Assembly: GCA_937894675.1 (NCBI GenBank)
Contig: CALCQO010000002.1
Location: 62,001 to 126,000 of the forward strand
Direction: 5' to 3'
DNA: 64,000 bases
Origin: an uncultured Clostridia bacterium
Lineage (GTDB): Bacteria > Bacillota > Clostridia > Christensenellales > Aristaeellaceae
Shown: piece by piece, positions 8,852 to 17,043 of the stretch
Layout of the letters: each line of letters begins with the position of its first letter
Numbering within the stretch: position 1 is the stretch's first letter
Position numbers and translations under genes: made by a program
Notes under the pieces: generated by a model
The model's database searches: none
Told to the model about the DNA's origin: nothing
Seen by the model: the letters and a program-made list of their open reading frames with translations, nothing else

Positions 8852-9409
8852 GTGCCTATCCCGCTTAGAACGCCCCCCAGCATGGAGACCGCTTCCATGT
8901 ATGCGTCGTATGAGGAGTTTTTTCAGGCTTACTGGCATCGTGTAGTACGTTATCTGCATAATAAATGTTCCTCTTACGCTGATGCTGAAGATATCGCCAG
9001 CCAGGCGTTTTTGTATTGCCATCAAAATTGGCATCAATATGATGCCCGCAAAGCATCACAATCAACCTGGCTGTTTATGATTGTACGCAGCAGGTGGCTG
9101 AATTATTGCCGATCTCAAAAAAAGCATGTCGATATGGACATGCTTTCCAACGTGTTGTTTGACGAAAACGACCCCTTGCATCAAGCAATTGAGCTGGAAA
9201 GCATGCGCCAACAGATCGCGTCAGCTCTGGAAACCCTCCCTGTCAACCAGAAAAAGGCCGTCATTTTCCGTTTTTTTGGAGATAAATCGGATGAAGAAAT
9301 CGCCCAAATACTGGATACATCTCCCGGTAATGTGCGGGTGATGATTTTCCGCGCTTTAAAAAAGCTGAAAGAAAGCATGAAGCATCCGGAGAATGAGGAG
9401 TACAGGTAA
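8852..9409 (+). CDS. ECF-type RNA polymerase sigma-70 factor
   Basis: 185 residues. Region 2 (FFQAYWHRVVRYLHNKC, then ADAEDIASQAF) and region 4 (LPVNQKKAVIFRFFGDKSDEEIAQIL, a helix-turn-helix) are both present, with no region 3, as in ECF sigma factors. GTG start at 8852 with AAGGTGG six bases upstream. It opens the exporter arm and ends two bases before the adaptor gene. No separate anti-sigma gene is adjacent; the kinase/phosphatase/STAS set could take that part (inference). Likely targets are promoters of this locus. Confidence 0.9.
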   Translation: MPIPLRTPPSMETASMYASYEEFFQAYWHRVVRYLHNKCSSYADAEDIASQAFLYCHQNWHQYDARKASQSTWLFMIVRSRWLNYCRSQKKHVDMDMLSNVLFDENDPLHQAIELESMRQQIASALETLPVNQKKAVIFRFFGDKSDEEIAQILDTSPGNVRVMIFRALKKLKESMKHPENEEYR

Positions 9410-9411
9410 GA

Positions 9412-10269
9412 ATGAGCAAAGAAATTTATAGAAAAGCCGCTTTGGAACGGTTGGAAGCTACGGATCAGTTGGACAAGCTGTTAAAGATCACCACGCCTAT
9501 GTCCTGGTTTGCACTATTGGGCAGCACGTTAATTATCGTCTTCGCTCTTGTTTGGTCTTTTACCGGCAGCCTCCCTTCCACCGTTACGGCAAGCGGAGTG
9601 ATTGTCGGCTCCAGAACATCTACCAACACCTTCTTAAGCCCTTCCAGCGGCACAGTGGAAGTACTTGTGCGCGAAGGGTCCCCTGTCGAAATTGGCGCGC
9701 CTGCTATTCAAATTACTGTGGATGGCGCTTCCTCAGAGTACCTTTCCGACCAGCGCGGTTATGTTTCTGAAATCCTCGTTGACAGCGGCGCAACAGTAAA
9801 ACAGAACGCTGAAATATTTCGGGTTTTTCCTTACATGTCTAAAGAGCAAAAACAAGTCGTTGTATGCTATGTCCCCATCAACGATGTAGACAAAATTGAC
9901 CGCGGGATGAACGCAACCATCACTCTGACCTCCGCTGACAGCGCCATCTATGGGCATATGCTGGGGCGTGTTATTAATATTGATTCCTGGGCTACCTCCA
10001 TAAAGGGAATCGAGGCGGTTGTAGGCATGGATAATGCCCTCTCTTCCAGCCTGACCAAAGAGGGCAGTGTATGTGCCGTTACATGCGAGCTTGTGCCAAG
10101 CGATGATGGCGCAAGCAGTGTGAGCGGCTATTATTGGTCTAACGCAAAGGGAAACCAATTGGATATCAAGGACCGCATGATGTGCACCGTAAAGATCATC
10201 ACCAAGGAGGAACGCCCCATCACAAAACTTTTCACAAAATTAGGCGACATACTGAATGGGAAGCGATAA
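9412..10269 (+). CDS. NHLM-type HlyD-like secretion adaptor
   Basis: 285 residues: short cytoplasmic N-terminus, one membrane helix (about 33-52), then a compact biotinyl-lipoyl-like beta-barrel region without a long coiled coil, matching the NHLM bacteriocin secretion protein family. It would join the ABC exporters to the cell surface in a one-membrane cell. It sits between the sigma gene and the peptidase exporter, 90 bases before the latter. Confidence 0.88.
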   Translation: MSKEIYRKAALERLEATDQLDKLLKITTPMSWFALLGSTLIIVFALVWSFTGSLPSTVTASGVIVGSRTSTNTFLSPSSGTVEVLVREGSPVEIGAPAIQITVDGASSEYLSDQRGYVSEILVDSGATVKQNAEIFRVFPYMSKEQKQVVVCYVPINDVDKIDRGMNATITLTSADSAIYGHMLGRVINIDSWATSIKGIEAVVGMDNALSSSLTKEGSVCAVTCELVPSDDGASSVSGYYWSNAKGNQLDIKDRMMCTVKIITKEERPITKLFTKLGDILNGKR

Positions 10270-10359
10270 CCTTTGCGTAACACCCTCTGACAGATGGCTT
10301 TTTAAGAAAGACACATGAACACGAAGCATGAAAAAAGTTTGTTACGTTAGGATAGCAGA

Positions 10360-12504
10360 ATGAAGAGTTACGCGAAAACCCCTACCATCCTGCAAATGGA
10401 AGTGACAGAGTGCGGCGCCGCTTCCCTGTGTATGGTGATGGCCTACCATGGCCGATACGTTCCTTTGGAACAAATGCGTATTGAAACCGCCGTTTCCAGG
10501 GATGGCGTCAACGCGGGAGATATGTTAAGAGCCGCGGTCCGCTTCGGTTTGGAGTGCCATGGCTACCGCAAGGAAACAGAAGATCTCAAACAAATGGATA
10601 TGCCCTGCATCATCCATTGGAACTTCAACCATTTCGTGGTGCTTGAAGGCTTTAAAGGAAAAAATGTATATCTGAATGACCCAGGTGTCGGGCGCCGGAA
10701 GATGAGCTTTGAAGAATTGGATCTTGGCTTTACCGGCGTAGTTCTCACGTTTAAAAAAACCAAAGAATTCAAACGGGAGAAAAAGAAGGGAAATCTTGTG
10801 CCCTTCATTCACTCCCGATTAAAGGGGCAGACTCTTCCCCTGCTGCAGCTTTTCTATATCGGCCTTCTTTTAGTGGTTCCAGGGTTGGTGTTGCCGGTTT
10901 TATCCCAGGTTTTTATCGATGATATTCTCATGGCCGGTTACCGGGATTGGCTTGTGCGCTTTCTCCTGTTCATGGGCGCTTGCCTGCTGCTGAAAGAATT
11001 GCTGTCTTACTATCGGGCGCTCGTTCTGGCAAAACTGAAGGGCAAAATGGTGTTAATCAGCGGATACCGTTTCCTGACCCATATGCTGAAGCTTCCCATT
11101 GCTTTTTTTGACCAACGGTATCCCGGCGACTTGGTAAACCGCATGGAAAACAACAAGGATGTCAACGAGTTTCTGGCTGGGAATTTCGCGGAAACCATAT
11201 TAAACGTTTTTACAGCGGTTTTTTACCTGGTTATTCTGCTGTTCTACAGCCCCATCCTGACGGGCATCGGTATTATCAGCATTATAATTAGTATATTGGT
11301 CGCTGTTTTTGGCAACAGGGTGTTGGCAAATGCTATGCACAAACTGCAAATGTCCTACGGAAAATTGTATGGCTCCATTTGCGCCGGTTTAAACATTACA
11401 GATACCATCAAAGCTTCAGGAATTGAGATGGAATACGGCAACCGCCTCATGGGATTCCATGCCATTTACGCGACACAGGAACAGAAAATGAAACGCTTTC
11501 AAAGCATCATCAACGTTATCCCTGAAGCAACCGGAAAAATTATTGATGTGCTTTTTTTGATGATTGGGGCGGTCATGGTCATCCAAGGCAGTTTCACCAC
11601 CGGTATGCTGATCGCCTTCAATTCTTTGTTTGATTCCTTTGCCGATCCGGTCAACAAACTGCTGTCATTCTTCGAGGGACTTCAAACAGTAAAATCCAAT
11701 GTCCATCGTGTGGATGACATCCAGCGCTACCCCAAGGATCAAGCAGACGAAAGCAGAATCATTAAATCCCTTGAAGGATACAAGTTATCAGGGCGAGTTG
11801 AACTGCAAAACATCTCCTTTGGCTACGCCATCCAAAAGCCCCCCGTGGTAAAGAATTTCAATTTCAGGCTGCGTACAGGGGAATCCATAGCCTTCGTGGG
11901 TCCTTCCGGTTGCGGAAAATCCACCATTTCCAAGGTGGTAAGCGGTCTTTACAAACCATGGTCCGGCCACGTGTTGTTTGATGGGTATCCCATTGAGCAG
12001 ATTCCTCCTTCCGTGCTGCATGCCAGCGTTTCAACGGTTTCACAAAATATCATGCTGTTTTCCGGAACTGTGCGAGATAATATCAGCATGTGGAACAAAG
12101 CGATCCCAGAGGAAGATATCATCGCCGCCGCAAAGGACGCATGCATTGATGATTTCATTGTCAGCCAGCCTGGAGGGTATGACTATTTACTCGCCGAAAA
12201 CGCAGCAAACCTATCCGGCGGGCAGCGGCAGCGCATCGAAATCGCCCGTGCCCTGGCAATCAACCCCACCATCCTGATTATGGATGAGGCAACCAGCGCT
12301 CTGGATCCCATAGTCGAAAAGAAAATTCTGGATAACATTCATCGGCGGGGGTGTACCTGTGTCATGGTCGCACACCGCTTAAGCGCGATACGGGATTGCA
12401 ATGAAATTGTTGTCATGAAGTCAGGCGAAATTATCCAACGCGGCACCCATGAAGAGATGAAGCACACTGATGGTTTTTATCAACAGTTTATCCGCGATAT
12501 TTGA
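10360..12504 (+). CDS. NHLM ABC exporter with C39 leader peptidase
   Basis: 714 residues. The C39 peptidase (1-125) has Gln12, Cys18 in ECGAASL, His91 and Asp107. A six-helix ABC membrane domain (about 150-440) and an ATPase domain follow: GPSGCGKST near 513, LSGGQRQR near 617, DEATSALD. It should cut the two precursors after their double glycine and export the cores. 14 bases separate it from the second ABC gene. Family NHLM_micro_ABC1; high confidence. Confidence 0.95.
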   Translation: MKSYAKTPTILQMEVTECGAASLCMVMAYHGRYVPLEQMRIETAVSRDGVNAGDMLRAAVRFGLECHGYRKETEDLKQMDMPCIIHWNFNHFVVLEGFKGKNVYLNDPGVGRRKMSFEELDLGFTGVVLTFKKTKEFKREKKKGNLVPFIHSRLKGQTLPLLQLFYIGLLLVVPGLVLPVLSQVFIDDILMAGYRDWLVRFLLFMGACLLLKELLSYYRALVLAKLKGKMVLISGYRFLTHMLKLPIAFFDQRYPGDLVNRMENNKDVNEFLAGNFAETILNVFTAVFYLVILLFYSPILTGIGIISIIISILVAVFGNRVLANAMHKLQMSYGKLYGSICAGLNITDTIKASGIEMEYGNRLMGFHAIYATQEQKMKRFQSIINVIPEATGKIIDVLFLMIGAVMVIQGSFTTGMLIAFNSLFDSFADPVNKLLSFFEGLQTVKSNVHRVDDIQRYPKDQADESRIIKSLEGYKLSGRVELQNISFGYAIQKPPVVKNFNFRLRTGESIAFVGPSGCGKSTISKVVSGLYKPWSGHVLFDGYPIEQIPPSVLHASVSTVSQNIMLFSGTVRDNISMWNKAIPEEDIIAAAKDACIDDFIVSQPGGYDYLLAENAANLSGGQRQRIEIARALAINPTILIMDEATSALDPIVEKKILDNIHRRGCTCVMVAHRLSAIRDCNEIVVMKSGEIIQRGTHEEMKHTDGFYQQFIRDI

Positions 12505-12518
12505 GGTGAGGACTAGCA

Positions 12519-15143
12519 ATGCCCAAAGGCGAAATAACCTTACAAAAAGGGAATAAGTATTATACAGAATATTCTGACGAAGCATACCAGGTGCAAAGCG
12601 GCAGTGTGCTAGTTTTTATCGCCCAATGGTATGATTCTCTCCAGCAATCAAACCAGGAAGCCGGAATGCGTGAAAAGCTGAAGATTTTCTCCGCTCAGGA
12701 TGAAGAGCGCATGATGATTCCATCGCTTGTGTTCACAGACAATAATGGTCAAAACTGGCGTATTTGTATAGAAGCCCTGGAAGACGATACCGTACTTACT
12801 CCCTACCCGACGAACAACATCAGTAAAAAGAATTTTCTCAAGTATATTGGCATTCATACCTATCAACAGGAGGGAGGGGCTCAGGGCGGGTTTGAAAACA
12901 GCCTGATCAGCTATTTTCGTTTGAGCCAGGCGAAAAACGCGCAAATCATCCAGGACGCAAACAAGAACAGAGTGGACGAAAGCAATAAAGCGCGTCAGAT
13001 TATCGTAGATAACATCCAAAACAGAACCAATTTTCATGCTGACAATGACCTATACCGCACGGTAAAATTTGCGGCAGAGCATCTTGGCATCCATCTGGTA
13101 GATGAAGACTCGCTTCAGGCTGCATTAGATCATGAAGAAATGAATGTGCCGGCAATCGCGCGCGCATCACATTTTATCTGCCGTGAAATCACACTTGATT
13201 TGGATTGGTTTCAAAGCGACAGCGGCGTCTTAATCGCTTTCCTGCCCGCAGAGACAGCCGCAGGCAACAAAAGCAGGAAAGTTATCCAGGAGCAACCTAT
13301 TGCCTGTATTCCAAAGGGGGAAAAATATCTCTTTTACAACGGAATCACCAAACAGGTTGCCGAATTAACGCCAGAAACAGCCGCCGCCCTGGAGCCAAAG
13401 GCGTATTTGATACGGCGCGCTCTTCCCCCAAAGGCAGTTACCCGAAAAGATGTTTTTTCCTTTATCAAGAAAAGTGTATATCCCAGGGAAGTGTTCCATT
13501 TTCTAGTGCTCAGCATCATCATCGCCCTGCTTGGCGTGATGCTTCCTAAACTTAATCAACTCATTTACGACGAATATATTCCCATGGGGAACTACAGTGT
13601 GTTGATTCAGGTTTGTTTGGTTATCATGGCCTCCATGATAGGCAATGTATTTATTTCCGTAGTGAAAAGCCTTCTGGAATACCGAATACCAGCCCGCGCC
13701 GGATACGAGCTGCAGGAAGCCGTCTTCCATCGAATATTTGAGTTGCCGGAGAGTTTTTTTAGAGAATACGACAGCGCGGAACTCGCAAACCGTGTTTCCA
13801 GCGCAGGCGGTATTGCGAACAAAGTGCTCAGCATCGTTGTTATCAACGGCTTTAGCCTTATCGTATCGGTCATCTACCTGATCCAGATGATTCGCTACAG
13901 TTGGAAACTTGCTCTGGTTGGTTTGCTTATGCTTCTCATCATGGGCATTATCATTTACTTTCTATCCAAGCTCACCCTGCGTCCGACCGCAGAAATGGCC
14001 GAGCTGAGCGGAAAAGCATCCGGTAAACTATACCAATTTCTTGGTAGCGTTGATAAACTGCGTATGGCTGGCGCAGAAAACCGAGCGGTGCTGGAGTACA
14101 TTGACCCCATCGCCAAAGAAACAAAAATCAGCATCCGAACAAATCGTCTGTCGGCGTTTTTATCCATTTTAATTGACGCTTCCGGTACAATCTTCTCCAT
14201 GGTGATGTACTATATGATGATAAAGTCCAAACTCAATATCACCATGGGTGCGTTTATGGCGTTTAACACTTCTTTCGGCGCTCTATCCGGAATCATCATG
14301 GATTTTGTCAAAGCATCGGTTGATTATAACGCCTTGAAACCCATCATGAAACGGTTGGAACCCATCCTGCAAACCCCGCCGGAGGATAATGCCGGAAAAA
14401 ATGTAATTACTTCCCTGAAAGGGAATGTCAGTGTAGAAAATGTCTCCTTTTCCTATACCAAGGAGCAGGCTCCCGTATTAAACCAGGTTACTCTGCGCAT
14501 TGTGCCGGGTGAGTATGTTGCCATCGTTGGTCCTTCCGGGTGCGGAAAGTCCACTTTGCTCAAGCTTTTATTAGGCTTCGAAACACCTAACAGCGGCAGA
14601 ATATGCTATGATCAGACAGATATCGCGTCGATTGACAAGCACTCTTTGCGCAAGCGCCTTGGTGTCGTGCTGCAAAACGGACGGCTCATCTCGGGCAGCA
14701 TTTCTGACAATATCACCATCACTTCCTCAGGAAAAAAGGATGTAAATAAAATTTGGCAAACCATTGAGGATGTCGGCTTAAAGGATGATGTGGAAGCCAT
14801 GCCAATGAATATTCACACCGTTCTAAATGAATCCGGCGGCACGATATCCGGTGGCCAGCAGCAACGCATCCTCATTGCCCGCGCAATTTACAACAACCCT
14901 GATGTTTTATTCTTCGATGAAGCCACCAGTGCGTTGGACAACATCACCCAAGCCAAAGTCTGCGAAAGCCTGGAGCGTTTGAAAATAACCAGGGTTGTCA
15001 TCGCACATCGCTTATCCACCGTTCGTACTTGCGACCGCATCATCGTTCTGGACAAGGGACGCATTGTGGAAGAGGGTACCTTTGATACACTCATGGCACA
15101 AAGTGGACAATTCTATTCCATGGCCAGCCGACAACTCGTTTAA
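12519..15143 (+). CDS. NHLM second ABC protein with long N-terminal extension
   Basis: 874 residues. The first 310 or so have no peptidase motif and contain the cyclic-nucleotide-binding-like/unknown region typical of NHLM_micro_ABC2. A membrane domain (about 320-600) and an ATPase follow: GPSGCGKST near 670, SGGQQQR near 777, DEATSALD. It probably forms a heterodimer with the C39 exporter. GAGG lies before the ATG. 33 bases separate it from the STAS-like gene. Confidence 0.93.
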   Translation: MPKGEITLQKGNKYYTEYSDEAYQVQSGSVLVFIAQWYDSLQQSNQEAGMREKLKIFSAQDEERMMIPSLVFTDNNGQNWRICIEALEDDTVLTPYPTNNISKKNFLKYIGIHTYQQEGGAQGGFENSLISYFRLSQAKNAQIIQDANKNRVDESNKARQIIVDNIQNRTNFHADNDLYRTVKFAAEHLGIHLVDEDSLQAALDHEEMNVPAIARASHFICREITLDLDWFQSDSGVLIAFLPAETAAGNKSRKVIQEQPIACIPKGEKYLFYNGITKQVAELTPETAAALEPKAYLIRRALPPKAVTRKDVFSFIKKSVYPREVFHFLVLSIIIALLGVMLPKLNQLIYDEYIPMGNYSVLIQVCLVIMASMIGNVFISVVKSLLEYRIPARAGYELQEAVFHRIFELPESFFREYDSAELANRVSSAGGIANKVLSIVVINGFSLIVSVIYLIQMIRYSWKLALVGLLMLLIMGIIIYFLSKLTLRPTAEMAELSGKASGKLYQFLGSVDKLRMAGAENRAVLEYIDPIAKETKISIRTNRLSAFLSILIDASGTIFSMVMYYMMIKSKLNITMGAFMAFNTSFGALSGIIMDFVKASVDYNALKPIMKRLEPILQTPPEDNAGKNVITSLKGNVSVENVSFSYTKEQAPVLNQVTLRIVPGEYVAIVGPSGCGKSTLLKLLLGFETPNSGRICYDQTDIASIDKHSLRKRLGVVLQNGRLISGSISDNITITSSGKKDVNKIWQTIEDVGLKDDVEAMPMNIHTVLNESGGTISGGQQQRILIARAIYNNPDVLFFDEATSALDNITQAKVCESLERLKITRVVIAHRLSTVRTCDRIIVLDKGRIVEEGTFDTLMAQSGQFYSMASRQLV

Positions 15144-15175
15144 GCCGCGACCCGCTGAGTATAAGGAGAAATCAC

Positions 15176-15559
15176 ATGTACATAGAAGTAACGGAGCAAT
15201 CCCTCACTTTCAAGAATGACCAGGAAGCCACTGTTCTGATTGCCAGGCAGCAATATGATAAGGAGAAGAAAGTCTGTATTGTTTATCTCGACGGAGAGGT
15301 GGTCAGTGAAGTGGCCTCCGCCCTGTATGATGAATTACATGCTCTGCTTTCTGTTGGCGTCGGGGTCATACTTGACATGAAAAAAACCACATTTCTTACT
15401 CCAGGTTTCATGGAGGATTTGATACGATTAGAGCATAAAGCAGAAAGCGGAAATTTTGACTCCATGCCCATCCAGAATGTATCAAAAGCGCTGTACGATG
15501 AGATACGAAAAGCAGGCTTTACAAAATCCCTTGACATTGAGCAGCAGGAGGACGTGTGA
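15176..15559 (+). CDS. STAS-like anti-sigma-antagonist protein
   Basis: 127 residues with the alternating strand/helix pattern of STAS domains: CIVYLDGEVVSEVASALYDEL, then VGVILDMKKTTFLTPGFMEDLIRLE, where the core 'D-x-x-x-x-x-T/S' position reads DMKKTTF. The classic phosphorylated Ser is replaced by Thr-rich residues. It could be a target of the kinases or a switch for the sigma factor at 8852 (inference). It overlaps the start region of the TIR-FHA gene. A moderately secure fold guess. Confidence 0.65.
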   Translation: MYIEVTEQSLTFKNDQEATVLIARQQYDKEKKVCIVYLDGEVVSEVASALYDELHALLSVGVGVILDMKKTTFLTPGFMEDLIRLEHKAESGNFDSMPIQNVSKALYDEIRKAGFTKSLDIEQQEDV

Positions 15560-17043
15560 TGATTTGCAACGCGAATGCTTATGAAGGGTCCGAACCCTAT
15601 GTATATATCATCAACTGCCATCAGGATGATTGGGTTTCCTTTCCATTGATGGAACGTCTGGCAAAAAAAGGAGTACGTTTATGGCACGACGAGCAGATTC
15701 GAAGCACTCAAGCAGAATGGAAGCCTGCCACAAGCAGGAAACTAAACAGCAGTGCTGCTGTACTTGTTTTGCTGAGCGATAACTTTACAAAGACCCATAT
15801 CTGCCGCCGACAGTTTACAGACGCGATCGAAAGCAAAAAGCCCATTGTTGTTGTCCGCTTGGATAAACCCATACTTACCTTGGGGATGAAGTTGCAAACC
15901 GAAGCGTGCAGTTTATTAGATTGCGACTTTCCACCACCTGATTCCCTCATAGATGCATTGCTGCAACAGGAGCAGCTTCAGACTTGCGTTGGTTCCCCTA
16001 TGCACAATATTATTCCGCAAGATTATGGGCGGCAAGCGACGGATAGAAAGCCTGTTGAACCGAAAAAAAGGCCTACCCTGTCTGATTATACGTTAATTGA
16101 TCTCTCTAAGAAAAATCCCCCCGGCGACGTTTTGCAAAAAGCAGCAGATAATCAAGAAAAGCCGCAGGAACATATAAACACAGGGACATTACCTCAAAAT
16201 AATATTGATAATGCTTCTGATCATGATAAACTAGAACAAACAGCTCCATCCACCAATAAAATCCAGAAGCAAGAGGAAAATATCACCGAACTGGATATGA
16301 CCTTTCTTCCAAAGCGGATTGCCCTTCCAATCATTCTCTCTCTTTCAACCGGCTTAGCGCAGAAAGGCTTAAACGGAGAAACGGTTGTAGGCAGGCAGGC
16401 GAAATTACAGACAGAATCAATTGCAGATATTCGTTTTCATGACGAGTGCAAACTCTTTTCAAGGCGTCATTTTAAACTGATCTGTGTGGACAATACCTGC
16501 ACCCTGATATGCATGCACGACAACAATCTCACGCTCAATGGGGTATTAGAAGTAGCGCCAAATGAACCCACGAGGATTCATGGTTCTTGTATTGTTGAAG
16601 TGCCTGGAAAAAGCGTACTGGAACAATTTTCTGACAAGGAGAGTTCCTCCGCGCGCTTTGTCATCGCGCATGATAAAGATGCCCAGGAACTCTGGGATGC
16701 TCCTTTTATCGCCACCCTGGAATCAAAGGAAACGGGAGAAGTCCGGGCGTTCTGGAAGTTTCCAATACAAATTGGGCGCAATTTCCCTTGGACAAGCGGT
16801 GCTATGACCACAAAAACAATCAGCGCGGACCATGCCACCATCTCGCTGGAGGAAAGCCGCTTTCTTTATCAGGACCATTCCAGAAACGGCACCATCATTA
16901 ATGATGATATCCTATGCCATCAAAAGCAGCATGAATTGGTATCCGGAGATGTTTTGCGCATCAATGGCAACAAAGAGGAACAATTAAGGGATGAAAATTT
17001 TATTTTTCGTTATGTGAAAATTGAAAGGTCGAACAATTTATGA
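15559..17043 (+). CDS. TIR plus two FHA domains, phospho-Thr reader/scaffold
   Basis: 494 residues. A TIR_2-like domain spans about 10-130 (VYIINCHQDDW, then VLVLLSDNFTKTHICRRQF). A low-complexity linker (about 150-245) leads to two FHA domains, one around VVGRQAK to SRRHF (about 275-350) and one around IGRNFPW to SADHATI and RNGT (about 400-490). FHA domains bind phosphothreonine, so it is the natural reader for the two kinases. Where NADase TIRs carry the catalytic Glu, this one shows Gln in CRRQF, so it may be a scaffold and not an enzyme (inference). ATG 15559 has GGAGG upstream; GTG 15556 is possible. Confidence 0.85.
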   Translation: MICNANAYEGSEPYVYIINCHQDDWVSFPLMERLAKKGVRLWHDEQIRSTQAEWKPATSRKLNSSAAVLVLLSDNFTKTHICRRQFTDAIESKKPIVVVRLDKPILTLGMKLQTEACSLLDCDFPPPDSLIDALLQQEQLQTCVGSPMHNIIPQDYGRQATDRKPVEPKKRPTLSDYTLIDLSKKNPPGDVLQKAADNQEKPQEHINTGTLPQNNIDNASDHDKLEQTAPSTNKIQKQEENITELDMTFLPKRIALPIILSLSTGLAQKGLNGETVVGRQAKLQTESIADIRFHDECKLFSRRHFKLICVDNTCTLICMHDNNLTLNGVLEVAPNEPTRIHGSCIVEVPGKSVLEQFSDKESSSARFVIAHDKDAQELWDAPFIATLESKETGEVRAFWKFPIQIGRNFPWTSGAMTTKTISADHATISLEESRFLYQDHSRNGTIINDDILCHQKQHELVSGDVLRINGNKEEQLRDENFIFRYVKIERSNNL

